Assembly (NCBI GenBank): GCA_963575645.1
Contig: OY754467.1
Coordinates: 7,254,001-7,318,000, forward strand
Source of the DNA: Xanthostigma xanthostigma
Taxonomy: Eukaryota; Arthropoda; Insecta; Raphidioptera; Raphidiidae
DNA length: 64,000 nucleotides
Direction: 5' to 3'
In this document: one piece after another, positions 47,701 to 56,940 of the stretch
Position numbering within the stretch: position 1 is the first letter of the stretch
Layout of the letters: every line of letters starts with the position of its first letter
The notes under the pieces: model-generated
The model's database searches: none
Told to the model about the DNA's origin: nothing
What the model saw: only the letters and a program-made list of their open reading frames with translations
Position numbers and translations under genes: made by a program

Positions 47701-50700
47701 TGTGAGCAAGAACCAATCAGGAAGCAGTATCTTCACGTGGGCACTTGAACACCAACATGGCGTCATTCTGCCAAACAACAGACACGTTTTGCTCTGCGTG
47801 TTTATATTCGAACTGTCACTGCGCGCGCACCAGATCTATCCACAAAACACGCTTGAAAAATAATCTCGTGTGAAGCGAGCACTTAACAGCAATCAAGAAA
47901 ACTAGTAGGCAAATCTAACAAGGAATCTAGCAGCGTTTCTAGCCTCGTGTGTAGTGGCCTTTAGAGTATGTTAGCGGGCCAGACTTTAAATTAAAAACTA
48001 AAACACACACTAAATAAAAATCTTTATTTATTTAGTTTAAATCAATTTTCACATAAAGTAAATAAAAGGGGTAAATCATCTTGAGCTTGAGGATCCAGAC
48101 ACCTGAGGGCTCTTGTTTTTGATAAGCTCATTGATGCCAGGTGTCTAAAATCCTCAATCGATAGATTCTGGTCGCGGGCCTTATTGAGATGACTTGAGGG
48201 CCAAATGCGGCCCGCGGACCGTATCTTTGACATCACTGAACTAAAATATTTACTTAGTATAATCACAGACACTTTAATTTTATTTATATGAATTAATTTG
48301 ACTAATTAAAATTCATACCAATTAAATTGATTTTCGCAGAGCAGGAAATGCGAAACGAACTGGAAAGCTTAGCGTTCTTAGAGCAGCAGCTCAAAAGTTG
48401 GGAGCGCGACATGGACAACGAGTTGACAATTAATCAGAGAATTTCTGAAAAAACGCTGCAAGACAAAAAACAACTCGTCGATGAAAAAAGAAAATTGGTA
48501 ATTATCTTTTTTTCAACACTGATCGAGTCTGGGAACTGAGGGCTTGTAATGGAAACGACGACATCGCTACACGTTCGGCCATGAAGTCATAACCAGGAGA
48601 ACCGGCTCGAGCGTAGCGCTGGACCAATATCTGTCGCACGAACCAATATGGCGTCAGCTACTGGGTAACGCATACACGTTCATGGCTTACACTCTGTAAA
48701 GTTAAACAACTTTGATTACTATGGCGAAAGCAGGCGCGGAAAGAACCGAAGTTTTTCCGGGTAGTGATAACAGCGCCATCTCGCGTGCGCCAGAAAACGG
48801 TCCATCTCGAAACACAGCAAGCATAAGCGCGGGTCACACTAGGCTGGTTGCCAGCCGCGAGTTGTGAAAGCCGCTACTGTCAGCCATCAATCAGCTTGGT
48901 GTGAGCAGCCGGCGAGTATTTATCAGCTGCCGTAGTGTGACCGGGCTGCCCGCCGCTGCTTGCTGGTGCTACTGTCCGCCGCTGATCAGCAGCGGCTGAC
49001 AAGCAGCCTAGTGTGACCCGCGCTATAGTAAGCTAGTTCTCCTGGTTTTTTTGACAAACAAAAACAAATCGACTTAACGTCTCGGCGTCCACAGCCTGCC
49101 ACTATCTCAACTGATCGCTCGCTTTTTTAGGATATTGTGATCTATCGATTGATGACCGAAATATGGCGGTTCGAATCCGACGTGGACTTCATGGACGCAG
49201 AACTGAAAGCGTTGGGCGTTCGAAGGGCGGAACTTTCGCAAGCGGCGAACGATGCCAACACGGATCTCGAAGCGATCGCGGCGCAACATCGGGGCTTGTT
49301 GCAAGCGTGGGGCGGAGTCATTGTTAATCTTCAGCGCAGTGACAAAACATACGACGAAATCAGAACCGAAGTTCAGTAAGTAGATGTTTTAATTCGATAG
49401 TCGTATTTTTTCATTGAAGGTCCACTTCTTCTCGAGTGTAAATAGCATATACCTATATAATAATTACCATATGAAGCATTCTCTATTTACTCAATGTGCG
49501 GTGAGTGAAGACAACAAAGCGTATCGAAAATATATCTTCGTCTCTTTTTTCAAAGTAATTCCTTGATTATTTCGACAATATATATTAGCATCTCTCTTTA
49601 TCGGAAGTGTTATGTCTTTATTTGTGACGTTAGCCAATCAGAACCAATGATCTCTTACCACTTAAAAAAAGACAGAAGTATATGTTTGCACTCTAATGGA
49701 TCGATTGCGATTTTATTCCTATGCTCGGTCGATTTATAATAAAAGTACAGTATAGTACGCGCCACGAATCTAAAAGGCTCGGAAGTTAGACGCGAATGCA
49801 GGCTTGCGCTTGTACAGTCTGTTGAAAAACTACAAACTCGCAACTCAGCAAAAACTAAAATAGCAATAACAACTTGACAATAGCGTACTCGACTGTACTT
49901 TAAAGCAGGAAAGCGACAAGTGACAAAGGCAACGAGCGATCACAGCCAATCACCGACGAGCGCACGTTCCGTGCTGGTAGCTGGGAGGTGGTGGGAGTAT
50001 CAACGGCTCTAAAATGCGTCTTTGCGACGCTGTTTGTGACTAGCTTCCGAACCTTTTAGATCCGTGGCGCGTATTATAAATAGCGATTTGCGCCAGGACA
50101 AACCGGACTGGGCGGGCAGTTTATAAATAACTGGCGGTCCCGTTCGGTTTCATCCGGGTGTAAAAGAACGAATGGGGAAGGGAGGAACATGAGTACACAC
50201 ATTCATCTTAGTTTACCGAGATGCATGTTGTGTCCAAATTTCATGATGATCGGAGTTACCGTTCAAAAGTTTTTGTCGATAAAAAGCAGTATTTATACTT
50301 TTTTTAACTAATAATTTTTTTTTTAATTAATTAAATAAAATTAAAATAAATTTAAATGCAAGCCTTAGAAGAAAGCAATGTAGAAAATAAAAATATATTC
50401 GCCCAACGTGGGGCTCGAACCCACGACCCTGATATTGACAGTCGCATGCTCTACCGATTGAGCCACCTGAGGTTGTGTTCTCACAACGCTAATATGAGTA
50501 TATCTAGTTAGTGCATTTCACATGAAGCTTATTTTTGAGATACATTTTGCAACATTTTTCATTAATGCTCTGCTCCTAATGGTCGTAGCGTGATTTTATA
50601 TAGCCTATAGCCTTCCTCGATAAATGGGCTATCCAACAAAAAATTTTTTTCAATTTGAACCAGTTGTTCCTGAGATTAGCGCGTTCAAACAAACAAACAA

Positions 50701-53700
50701 ACTCGTCAGCTTTATATGTTAGTATAGATTAATTAGAGAAATGTTACAGTAAACTGGAAGAGGAGATTCGAACAATTTGCGCTGAGACGCAGGCGCTGAA
50801 GAGGGCAAGTACTGCCGAAATGGAGAAAGGCGAGCAGTTTTTGATAATTCGAAACCGCATCACTTCGGATATAAATACCACTAATCGGTTGCTTAAGATC
50901 GAAGAAGAAAAGATGACGAATCTCGAAAGTCAATTAAACCAACATCAAATTGCAATCGAACAGAGCGAAAAAGATCTTCAAGTTTTGATTAACGTATGTT
51001 CAAAACAATCTGTTGGTTAACATAACATAACATATTTATTGATAATGTGTTTATACAAAAGTACATTAATTCAAGCTAATTGTGTTTCAAGGGCGGAAAG
51101 TTGGCGATTGCGACGAGTGTGACGTTTGGTCGCCTTACCGAAGCGTTGAAAGTGAAACGGGACGCATTATGCACGTAATTTGCCAGTCAGCGGTAAAAAA
51201 ACACAGTAAATGAAGATAGATTGTTAAGTGAGACGAAAACGTCAGATTATAGTTTACAATAATGGCGTAGGATGGCGCCACTCCTGTCTTCTTTCGACTC
51301 GTAAAGCTTTTTCCAAGGCACGAAAACACGTTACCATTAATCTGCGCTTGCCTGACTGTCATTTTTCAGTGTCGGTATGCAATTGTCAACTTTCGTCCTT
51401 GAAAACAAGTAGAAACGCGTCACTTTCAGTTATAATTCCAACTAAATATCGAGATAGTTCCTTATGCAAGGTCATATGGCCGATTACCTGTCAATTGTTA
51501 TTTTAGGAAAATGTAAATCGACAAAGTACAATAAACGCTTTCGTTAAACAAATACAAGAACAAACGTTGAAGAAATGCGCGCTAGAAGAGAAATACTTCG
51601 AACAACTCAAGGATCGATTGACTACCGATAAAGCTGCTAAATATCTCAACGGACTGGTTCGTAGCTTGAAAGATAAAGCCCGTGATTTGGTAAGTAAAAA
51701 CAAGAATACAAATCGATAAAATACGCTTTTCCGTTAGCAACGCTGCGCGATATATAATATCGGTAGCATCGATTTTTTAATTGCTTATTTCGTGGTTCAT
51801 CGATCCATTCATTATAACCAGGTTCAACTGTGTATCAGTAGCGACAAATTTTTTTAAGACCATCATGTTCCTAGCCATTTTGTCAGTTCTCAAATTAGAG
51901 CCTGGGAGCTCGAAGTTCATGATAGACGAACCACAGAAACGTCATATAAACAATCGCATCCCATTATTGCTGCCAATGTATTTTGATTGTTATGATGTGA
52001 TAATTATCAGTATCGGTGCTGCTAATAGCAATGTATTAATACAAATGGATATTGATGTATCGATACATGATATATTGATCATCGATGTGTCGATACATAG
52101 CAGTGTTGCTGATGGATTGCAGGGCAATCTAGTGTATTATTTTGATAGCTCGACTGGAAATAATCATTTACAGGAAATATCAATGGTCAGTACTGAAAAT
52201 AATGAAGCGAAGACATTGCTCGATATCGAAAAGAAGCGCGGCTTAAATGTTGCGAACAGAGACTTTTTGGAATCGCTCAAGAAACAAGTGCTAGGGCTAG
52301 AAAAGGAAACGGACAACATAAAAAATAAAATAGAGAAAATGAACAACACTATATGTATAAAACAACGGACATTCGACTTGCTGAACGCAAAGTTGGATGA
52401 CCTTTTGCAAAAATCCGGGGTAAAACAATTTTTTCGAACCACTTTCCGTGTTGTTTTTTATTGCTCTTAATTAATTGAGTTTTTTTTTTTATTGCTGTTA
52501 GGGTCTGGAAATATCTCCAGTAGAAATCAAAATCTTGGCCGTGGAAAAACAAATTGAGGAAATTGTTAATTCGAACAATAACTTGCAGTCGTATTGGGGC
52601 CGTACTCAGTCGACTGTTGTGGCGCTGTCCGAACAACGTCAAAAATTGATCGAGGACATCAATTTACTACGAAAACGTTTGTGAATTGTATACAGTAGAA
52701 CTTCTCGAAGGGATAATATGAAACATAACCTAAAAGTGTAGCTTTGATATATGGCTCCATACTTTGCTACATTAGCTTTAGCTACACTTTTAGGTTATGT
52801 TTCAGCCCGCTGGACATAATATAAATGTCAAGCTCTCGTGTAACTAAATTCTATTCTAGAAATGACCTCATGTGTGTCAGTAGTCTCTGATTAAAATAAG
52901 GGTGACAATTTTATGTGATGAACGAGTTAATGTTGGAAAAAAAACTCGTTAAACGGAAACTATCTATTGCTTTTTGACATAAAACGCTACGACATCTGGT
53001 GACAGAAATTTCAACTATAAACACATTACATTTTAAACGCTTCTAGTATTATATGAAAAATGGCGCATTCGACATTACATTTGACCTGAACTCCACCCGC
53101 ATGTCGAGTCCCAATATTGATTTTGAATTGTTTCAGAATTAATGATACTGGCGCAAAAAAATCTACGCTGGGAAGACGAAATCAACAATCACTGCAAACG
53201 GGAGAAAACTATGTGTCGAAGCGTTGCCAATTTGTTGACGCGCCTCGAAAAACTCAATTGTCAAATTGCTCAGGGGCGCACGTGTACCGAAAATGCGAAT
53301 CTAGATACTTCTACGACTCATTTTCAATACATTAATCTACTCAAGGTTAAACGATACATCATATAGAAAAAAAAAACAATTATTTTATTTAATGAAATTT
53401 AAAAGATTATATTATAGACACTCGATAGCTGAGGTCAAAGAAATTTAAAAAAAAGATATAATTTTTCTGTGTCATTTCAAATAATACATTTTACTAGGAC
53501 GCTGAATTCGAGTGTGCCGAGCTAGAAACGAGCATTGCCGAATACGAATACGAAAAAGAAATGCTAACACAGCAGCTGATTGATCTTCAACGCGAATGTT
53601 TATCGTGGGAAAAACGCACGACCATGGCGATCGAGACGCGTAAAACGATGGAGAAAGAACGGAGCGAAAGCGGAGAAGTCGGATCGATGATAACCGAAAT

Positions 53701-56527
53701 ACATCGGATGAAGGTGCACATATCGGGACTAGTCAAATGGGAGGGGATTTAAAAACGCGGCGTAGTTACGAGAAGAATTTCAATAGTTATTATGAATGCA
53801 TATTTTTTTAATTCATAATTAATTTCAATTACAAAGTAATTTCCAGTAAAATAATTTGTTTTAATACCATAAAATTAGAAAAGGTCGCGAATTGCATATT
53901 TAATAAACTATTTGGTCATTTAAATTTTTCCTTTAGTCGAGTAAAATTTTCTATTTGACAGATCCCAATTAGGCTTTTGAAAAAAAAATAATTATCGATT
54001 TTTTTATTGTATTTTAAAACTTTATTATAAGTAATATTGATAATCGATGCGAAAAACTTTCAAAAAACTTTTTTTAAATTAATTATAAGCAATTTAAAAT
54101 TGATAAAAAATCACGTGACTGCAAACGCACTAAAATTGTTTTTGACAGTTGTGACGTCATAATGTTAAAATGTATATACGCAGTATACTATCAATGGCTT
54201 CTACATGTATTATTATAATAATATAAATTACCATTATGACGTCACATTATGTTCGGGAAATGTCGGCGCGTTCTCGGAACTGGGTACAATAATTTATTTT
54301 TAATTTGATATAACTTTTGAATTATAACGAAAATAAAAAAAAGTAAAATAGTTTTGTTATAAAACTTATATACGATCTTTCCATTTATGACAAAAAAAAA
54401 TTTCATTCAAAAGCCCAATTATAGACACTCATTTTTAAAACAAAAGCTTAAACATTAATTCGAATACTGAGTGACCTTGTAGATACCTAAATTTGCAATC
54501 GTTGTGGTACACTCATAACCAGGAGAACCAGCTCAAGCGTAGCGGTGGACCGATATCTGTCGCATGAACCAATATGGCGTCAGCTACTGGGTAACGCATA
54601 CACGTTGACTTACATGTGTGTAGTGTCTGTGAAGTTAAACAACTTTGCTTACTATGGCGAAAACAGGTGGAAAGAACCGTAGTTTTCCCAGGTACTGATA
54701 ACAGCGCCAGAAAACGGTCCGTCTCGAAAACAAGCATAGGAAGCTAGCTCTCCTGGTTAGAGACTTCGTGGCTGTAAGCACATTGTTTTGTTTTTTTTTT
54801 AAGTCAACTGTCACTGGCTTGATTTATCTGAGTCCAACACTTGTTCTTATGGGGACCGAGCTTCGTGATTTTCACGCCAACTGGTGGTAAAAATGTTCAT
54901 TTTATGGGAGGATTTATTCAAAATATGATATATTGTGAGCAGGCTTTGGATAAAAAAATTGCATTTATATGTCAATTAGTGACAGTTTGCTTTTCAGTTA
55001 TCGAAAAAATAAGTAAATTACAAAGTAAAATACTAATATTATACAAAATATTATATTATAAAAAAGAAATTATTTATACATAGCGTAATTTTTACATTAT
55101 ACATTTTAGACACTGTTGTTTCCGGTACAACTTTGCGATTATGACAACTTGCCCATTTAAATAACCTTCGACAACATCATATACATGACCAGAATTATAC
55201 AATTTTACGCCTTTTGAGCTATTCTGTCCATGTACACGAGTATTAATTACAGGTTGAAATGCGTACTTCTTATTTTTTCCATTTTTTCAAATAATTTTCA
55301 TTATTATTATAAAATCATCCCATTTACTTCATTAATTAGATACAAGAGAGCGCCAACTTCGCCAGTAGTGCTGCCTCTATGTTTCATGCACGGTCCCCAT
55401 TTGTAAATTAATATTATTTTTGAAAATAAATAAACCTCGTCAGGTTTAGGATCTTGTGAACTGGGGTTTGTAATGATTGGCTTTTTACACACATTGTTAA
55501 ATTACACATAAGTGAAATACTATCATTTCGAATCATACGGTTCACCCGATATATTTTCTTCAGTGTTCCTTTTTAAAAACGACTTTGTTCAGGTCCGCCA
55601 CGGCCAATTGCGCAAAGCTCAAGAACGACTGATACAGGATTTGGAGCATTGCATCGCTCGGCGCGATTCAATCATCGATCTCGCGAACGCGCGAGAGAAA
55701 CGTTCGGCGGCAGGTCCCGGCACCGCTCGGATATATTACGCGCGGAAGTTGAGCGACATGCGAACAAAACTGAAACAAGTCGCAAATGTAATGTGGTGTC
55801 GATAGGAAAATTATTGTAATTGCGATTTTTTGTAAGGTTCATTTTCTTTTATCGGTGCATTGTAGGATACAAAATTGTATGAGAAATCCATCGAAGAACA
55901 AACGAAAGAAGAAGAATACCTTCTCATTGAAATAAACGAAAAACGAGAAGCTCACGATAATATTCAAGAAATTATGCAGGAGAAAAAGAAACAAATTGAA
56001 GAAGGACAGCTTGCGAAACAGAAAGTCGGTATTTTTATTAAATACTGTGCTACTTCAAAAATCCGAAATGTGATGTTTTAATTTATCGAGTCGATTCACT
56101 AAACTATTTGCAATACTTTGAAACAGTTGAATTCATCTCAAACAATTTTATAGCGTTATTCAACTTTTTACATTCGTTTGTTTGAAAAACTGTCAGTCAG
56201 CTTAGGTTTTGAAATAACTAGGATTTTTGAGGTTGCGCTCTGTATATTAACTGTGGATAAATTTAAAAATATTTTTGTTTCATTTCGTTTAAGAATTTGG
56301 AACATCTGGTAAGGAAACAAAGGAGGGTTCGTCTCTTTGGCGATTTGATTGGTGGAACTTACAAACTGAAAGTTAAGAATATTGACTGCGTAGAAAAGGA
56401 GATACAAAAACAAAACGAAATCTATGTTTATCTCACTAATATTGTCACAGCTTTGTTGAATGACTTTCCGGCGCAAGGATTACCTTTGACGAGAATTTTG
56501 AATACTTTAAAATCGTCAATCGCTTAA
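41952..56527 (+). CDS. CCDC40: Coiled-coil domain-containing protein 40 (CCDC40), axonemal 96-nm ruler subunit, spliced
   Basis: Coding exons: 41952-42094, 44144-44264, 47079-47298, 48340-48497, 49131-49375, 50750-50993, 51092-51174, 51507-51689, 52174-52419, 52502-52676, 53137-53345, 53498-53713, 55593-55787, 55866-56024 and 56294-56527. About 950 residues, shorter than the roughly 1,140-residue human protein because the N-terminal region is short. After an acidic 50-residue head the protein is almost all coiled coil. Landmarks shared with vertebrate CCDC40 are HPLLEKFQRALKEHL, KAAKYLNGLVRSL, GEIHRMKV-like EIHRMKV and a C-terminal YVYLTNIVTALL segment. With CCDC39 it sets the 96-nm repeat and docks inner dynein arms and the nexin-dynein complex; in insects this means sperm flagella and ciliated sensory neurons. 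Phases join cleanly everywhere except between exons 7 and 8. Confidence 0.92.
42174..42710 (-). mobile_element. hAT-like element family T, complete, in CCDC40 intron 1
   Basis: 537 bases with inverted ends TAGTGATGTGCCGGAT and ATCCGGCACATCACTA and a perfect 8-base duplication GTTTAGAC (42166-42173, 42711-42718). The inner hairpin is around the TGGAAAGAGAC pair. No transposase. Confidence 0.9.
43015..43205. repeat. Small foldback in CCDC40 intron 1
   Basis: TTTAATTTAGAAGTGAAAAT and ATTTTCACCTCTAAATTAAA are inverted about 90 bases apart. Confidence 0.7.
43259..44010. mobile_element. Foldback element with a coding core, in CCDC40 intron 1
   Basis: Outer arms of about 110 bases (GCGGTCTATACCCGATTTCG; ATTTCGGTCA; TACATTTAAACTGGTATTGA) and a second inner pair around GGACAAAACTAG. 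The 370-base core between them holds a broken reading frame. Confidence 0.85.
43595..43832 (+). pseudogene. Broken integrase-like/KRBA2-like N-terminal fragment
   Basis: MQDEFESQLVRLLEAS, a one-base frameshift, then HNYLTTLSEVKRAKLKAELK, SAKQYRRINHFDIISIVDVE and KLIKTRNEIP. Order and style resemble the region before the zinc-binding and integrase core in KRBA2-like proteins of insects, which derive from Gypsy/Ginger-type integrases. This match is from memory, so the family call is tentative. Confidence 0.45.
44144..44264 (+). CDS. CCDC40: CCDC40 exon 2
   Basis: Starts after GATAG and gives SENASTRLLEPDHPLLEKF, then the basic amphipathic start of the coiled coil (LLRQTAKLNEEVIEL). This matches the family's first conserved block. 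Ends phase 0 at GTATGC. Confidence 0.9.
44754..44794. repeat. TG/TATG microsatellite
   Basis: A run of TG units passing into TATG units. Confidence 0.9.
45022..45590 (+). repeat. Tandem repeat, four units of about 157 bases
   Basis: Units are anchored at GCGTCGATCGCCGCAAACC-like phrases at about 45027, 45184, 45342 and 45498, each followed by TTCGTTCACGAGATA-like sequence. It is bounded by GGGAAGTTA phrases at about 44640 and 45660, so it is probably the middle of one element. Confidence 0.85.
45805..46333. repeat. Near-perfect 529-base palindrome with mirrored reading frames, CCDC40 intron 2
   Basis: Both arms, read outward, give the same peptide start MSSKRHLSENLEGKRPKIKK, differing at few positions (S or N next). 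The centre is an AAAATGTCTGACACCTCGAA pair. A 30-base stretch is present only in the left arm. Peptide not recognised. Confidence 0.88.
47079..47298 (+). CDS. CCDC40: CCDC40 exon 3
   Basis: Starts DATIKKHEKDREQLGVFVYE after TTATTTAG. The segment REQLGVxVYExQ is the family block directly after exon 2. Ends phase 1 at GTATGA. Confidence 0.92.
47493..48238. mobile_element. hAT-like element hosting a PIF-like MITE
   Basis: Ends CAGGGCTGTCAGACTG and CTTTGACATCACTG, with GCGGGCCAGAC and GGCCCGCGGACCG inside, as in hAT elements with TGTCAAACT-type ends. Flanks GACTAAAG and AACTAAAA match at 6 of 8 bases. Hosts 47539-47960. Confidence 0.65.
47539..47960 (+). mobile_element. PIF/Harbinger-like MITE family P, nested copy in CCDC40 intron 3
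   Basis: Same termini. Flanks are TAA and TTA. It lies inside a hAT-like element (47493-48238). Confidence 0.82.
48340..48497 (+). CDS. CCDC40: CCDC40 exon 4
   Basis: Continuous coiled coil rich in Glu, Leu and Gln (EQEMRNELESLAFLEQQL to DEKRKL). Acceptor TTTTCGCAG, donor GTAATT, phase 1 to 0. Confidence 0.9.
48591..49047 (+). mobile_element. MITE family H, copy 1 with nested insert, CCDC40 intron 4
   Basis: Ends AACCAGGAGAACCGGCT and AGCTAGTTCTCCTGGTT. Direct match to 54517-54758 apart from the 199-base insert at 48826. Confidence 0.85.
48826..49024. mobile_element. MITE with 21-base perfect termini nested in family H
   Basis: Ends AGCGCGGGTCACACTAGGCT and AGCCTAGTGTGACCCGCGCT, flanked by ATA on both sides. 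Absent from the other family H copy, which gives an empty site. Confidence 0.88.
49131..49375 (+). CDS. CCDC40: CCDC40 exon 5
   Basis: Starts DIVIYRLMTEIWRFESDVDF. It includes LLQAWGGVIVNLQRSDK, equivalent to the family's QQWxSSLxGMxxRDE block. GC content is well above the flanking introns. Ends phase 2 at GTAAGT. Confidence 0.93.
49465..49748 (-). repeat. Dispersed repeat B, copy 3 (rearranged)
   Basis: Shares one end (GACAGAAGTATATGTTTGCA and TTTTATTCCTATGCTC) and the region beyond the other end (ATTTTCGATACGCTTTG complement). The middle is replaced. In a CCDC40 intron. Confidence 0.65.
49754..50074. mobile_element. MITE family F, copy 3, in CCDC40 intron 5
   Basis: 321 bases with both termini present (AGTACGCGCCACGAATCTAA and GATCCGTGGCGCGTATT). 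It sits directly against repeat B copy 3 on its left. Confidence 0.85.
50100..50735 (-). repeat. Dispersed repeat G, copy with SINE insertion
   Basis: Reverse complement of 29731-30097, split by a SINE-like insert at about 50279-50541. It ends 15 bases before CCDC40 exon 6. Confidence 0.75.
50279..50541 (-). mobile_element. tRNA-Lys-like SINE in CCDC40 intron 5
   Basis: The minus strand holds GGTGGCTCAATCGGTAGAGC and GTCGTGGGTTCGAGCCCCAC, very near a lysine tRNA. The anticodon position reads GTC, and the 5' acceptor does not pair with GTTGGGC. An A/T-rich tail follows. Comparison with repeat G shows the insertion limits. Confidence 0.75.
50750..50993 (+). CDS. CCDC40: CCDC40 exon 6
   Basis: Begins 15 bases after the end of a repeat that fills the preceding intron. 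Encodes KLEEEIRTICAETQALKR, then coiled coil to KDLQVLIN. Donor GTATGT, phase 0. Confidence 0.9.
51092..51174 (+). CDS. CCDC40: CCDC40 exon 7 (3' end uncertain)
   Basis: GGKLAIATSVTFGRLTEALK followed by VKRDALC, after a TTTCAAG acceptor. The best donor (GTAATT at 51175) leaves phase 2, but exon 8 reads only in phase 0. Either a small exon is missing between them, or a weaker donor (GTGAAA) after EALK is used. Confidence 0.7.
51370..51394 (+). CDS. Possible CCDC40 micro-exon between exons 7 and 8
   Basis: A strong pyrimidine tract and TTTTTCAG end at 51369. Twenty-five bases to the next suitable GT restore the frame into exon 8 and add TVGMQLSTF. The donor GTCCTT is poor, so this is only the simplest repair of the phase conflict. 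Confidence 0.25.
51507..51689 (+). CDS. CCDC40: CCDC40 exon 8
   Basis: ENVNRQSTINAFVKQIQEQ, then the highly conserved TTDKAAKYLNGLVRSLKDK, matching the family block TSNKTTKYFNQLI. Phase 0 both sides, acceptor TTATTTTAG, donor GTAAGT. Confidence 0.95.
52174..52419 (+). CDS. CCDC40: CCDC40 exon 9
   Basis: Encodes coiled coil ending NTICIKQRTFDLLNAKLDDL, the family's IERKQGLINFLNKQL block. The open frame runs on upstream of the ATTTACAG acceptor by chance; phase 0 and homology favour the start at 52174. Confidence 0.9.
52502..52676 (+). CDS. CCDC40: CCDC40 exon 10
   Basis: Starts GLEISPVEIKILAVEKQIEE, equivalent to the vertebrate VGPLELEIKRLSKLIDE. The donor is GTTTGT, weaker than the others, but phase 1 fits exon 11 exactly and avoids the in-frame stop six bases on. 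Confidence 0.88.
53137..53345 (+). CDS. CCDC40: CCDC40 exon 11
   Basis: QLMILAQKNLRWEDEINNHC, then NLLTRLEKLNCQI; matches the family block HIMEQKKLRVESKI to DLKKLNMLM. Phase 1 to 0, acceptor GTTTCAG. Confidence 0.93.
53498..53713 (+). CDS. CCDC40: CCDC40 exon 12
   Basis: DAEFECAELETSIAEYEYEK onward, ending in EIHRMK. The join of MK to VRHGQLRKAQ in exon 13 reproduces the family's ungapped IHRMKVRLGQLLKQQ segment. This fixes the donor at 53714 rather than the GTCAAA 24 bases later. Confidence 0.93.
53714..55592 (+). other. CCDC40 intron 12, otherwise empty
   Basis: Apart from MITE H copy 2 it is AT-rich with no exon that keeps frame. The clean join of exons 12 and 13 also argues against a missed exon. 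Confidence 0.6.
54517..54758 (+). mobile_element. MITE family H, copy 2 (empty site), CCDC40 intron 12
   Basis: 242 bases, ends AACCAGGAGAACCAGCT and AGCTAGCTCTCCTGGTT. Body GCGTCAGCTACTGGGTAACG is shared with copy 1. Confidence 0.85.
55593..55787 (+). CDS. CCDC40: CCDC40 exon 13
   Basis: VRHGQLRKAQERLIQDLEHC, then IARRDSI, matching the vertebrate AVARRETV. Ends KLKQVAN at GTAATG. Strongly GC-richer than its surroundings. Confidence 0.93.
55866..56024 (+). CDS. CCDC40: CCDC40 exon 14
   Basis: A highly charged coiled coil (YEKSIEEQTKEEEYLLIEIN to EGQLAKQK). Phase 0 both sides, acceptor GCATTGTAG, donor GTCGGT (non-consensus at +3/+4). Confidence 0.88.
56294..56527 (+). CDS. CCDC40: CCDC40 exon 15 (terminal)
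   Basis: NLEHLVRKQRRVRLFGDLIG to the stop, ending LNTLKSSIA. YVYLTNIVTALLNDFP matches the C-terminal LALIATILDRVRDEYP-type block of the family. Confidence 0.93.
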   Translation, partial: NLEHLVRKQRRVRLFGDLIGGTYKLKVKNIDCVEKEIQKQNEIYVYLTNIVTALLNDFPAQGLPLTRILNTLKSSIA

Positions 56528-56581
56528 TTGATTTCATATGTAATGATTTACTAAATCGCAATGTTGAAATTTTTACATGAA

Positions 56582-56587
56582 AATAAA
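56582..56587 (+). terminator. Polyadenylation signal of CCDC40
   Basis: AATAAA 55 bases after the stop codon, followed within 20-30 bases by T-rich sequence. It leaves only about 330 bases before the synaptogyrin start codon. Confidence 0.7.
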
Positions 56588-56940
56588 TTCTTTCTCAAAA
56601 ATTTTTGTGCTATTTTATGCTTGATTAAAACATTTGATTGCGTTAAGTTCAGGCTTATTAGTATTATGTCATCTATAAAAACAAATATTTGCGCGTCTTT
56701 GCCCTTCAGTACCCTTGGTGGAAGATGTAAATAACACAATTTTTTAAAATTACCTCAAAAAAAAAAATTTGCAGTTGTCAAATTAAAAAATAAGTATTGA
56801 AAAATAAATATTAGAAACTTTTGATTCTAAATTTAGTGTAAGATTTTACAGCTGCATAAATTTTAATAAACGTAGTCATAAATTACTTATTTTAATTAAT
56901 ATAAAGTGTCTGTGACTACGTGGGTAGTTGGTAAAAAAAC

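Noticed and set aside
51781-52173. Upstream extension of the open frame before CCDC40 exon 9 (130 codons)
   Set aside because: The composition is hydrophobic and intron-like, no family similarity is seen, and the ATTTACAG acceptor at 52173 joins exon 8 in frame.
53714-53752. Extension of CCDC40 exon 12 by 12 codons to an in-frame stop
   Set aside because: Splicing at 53714 reproduces the conserved IHRMKVRxGQL block without a gap; the extension would end the protein early.
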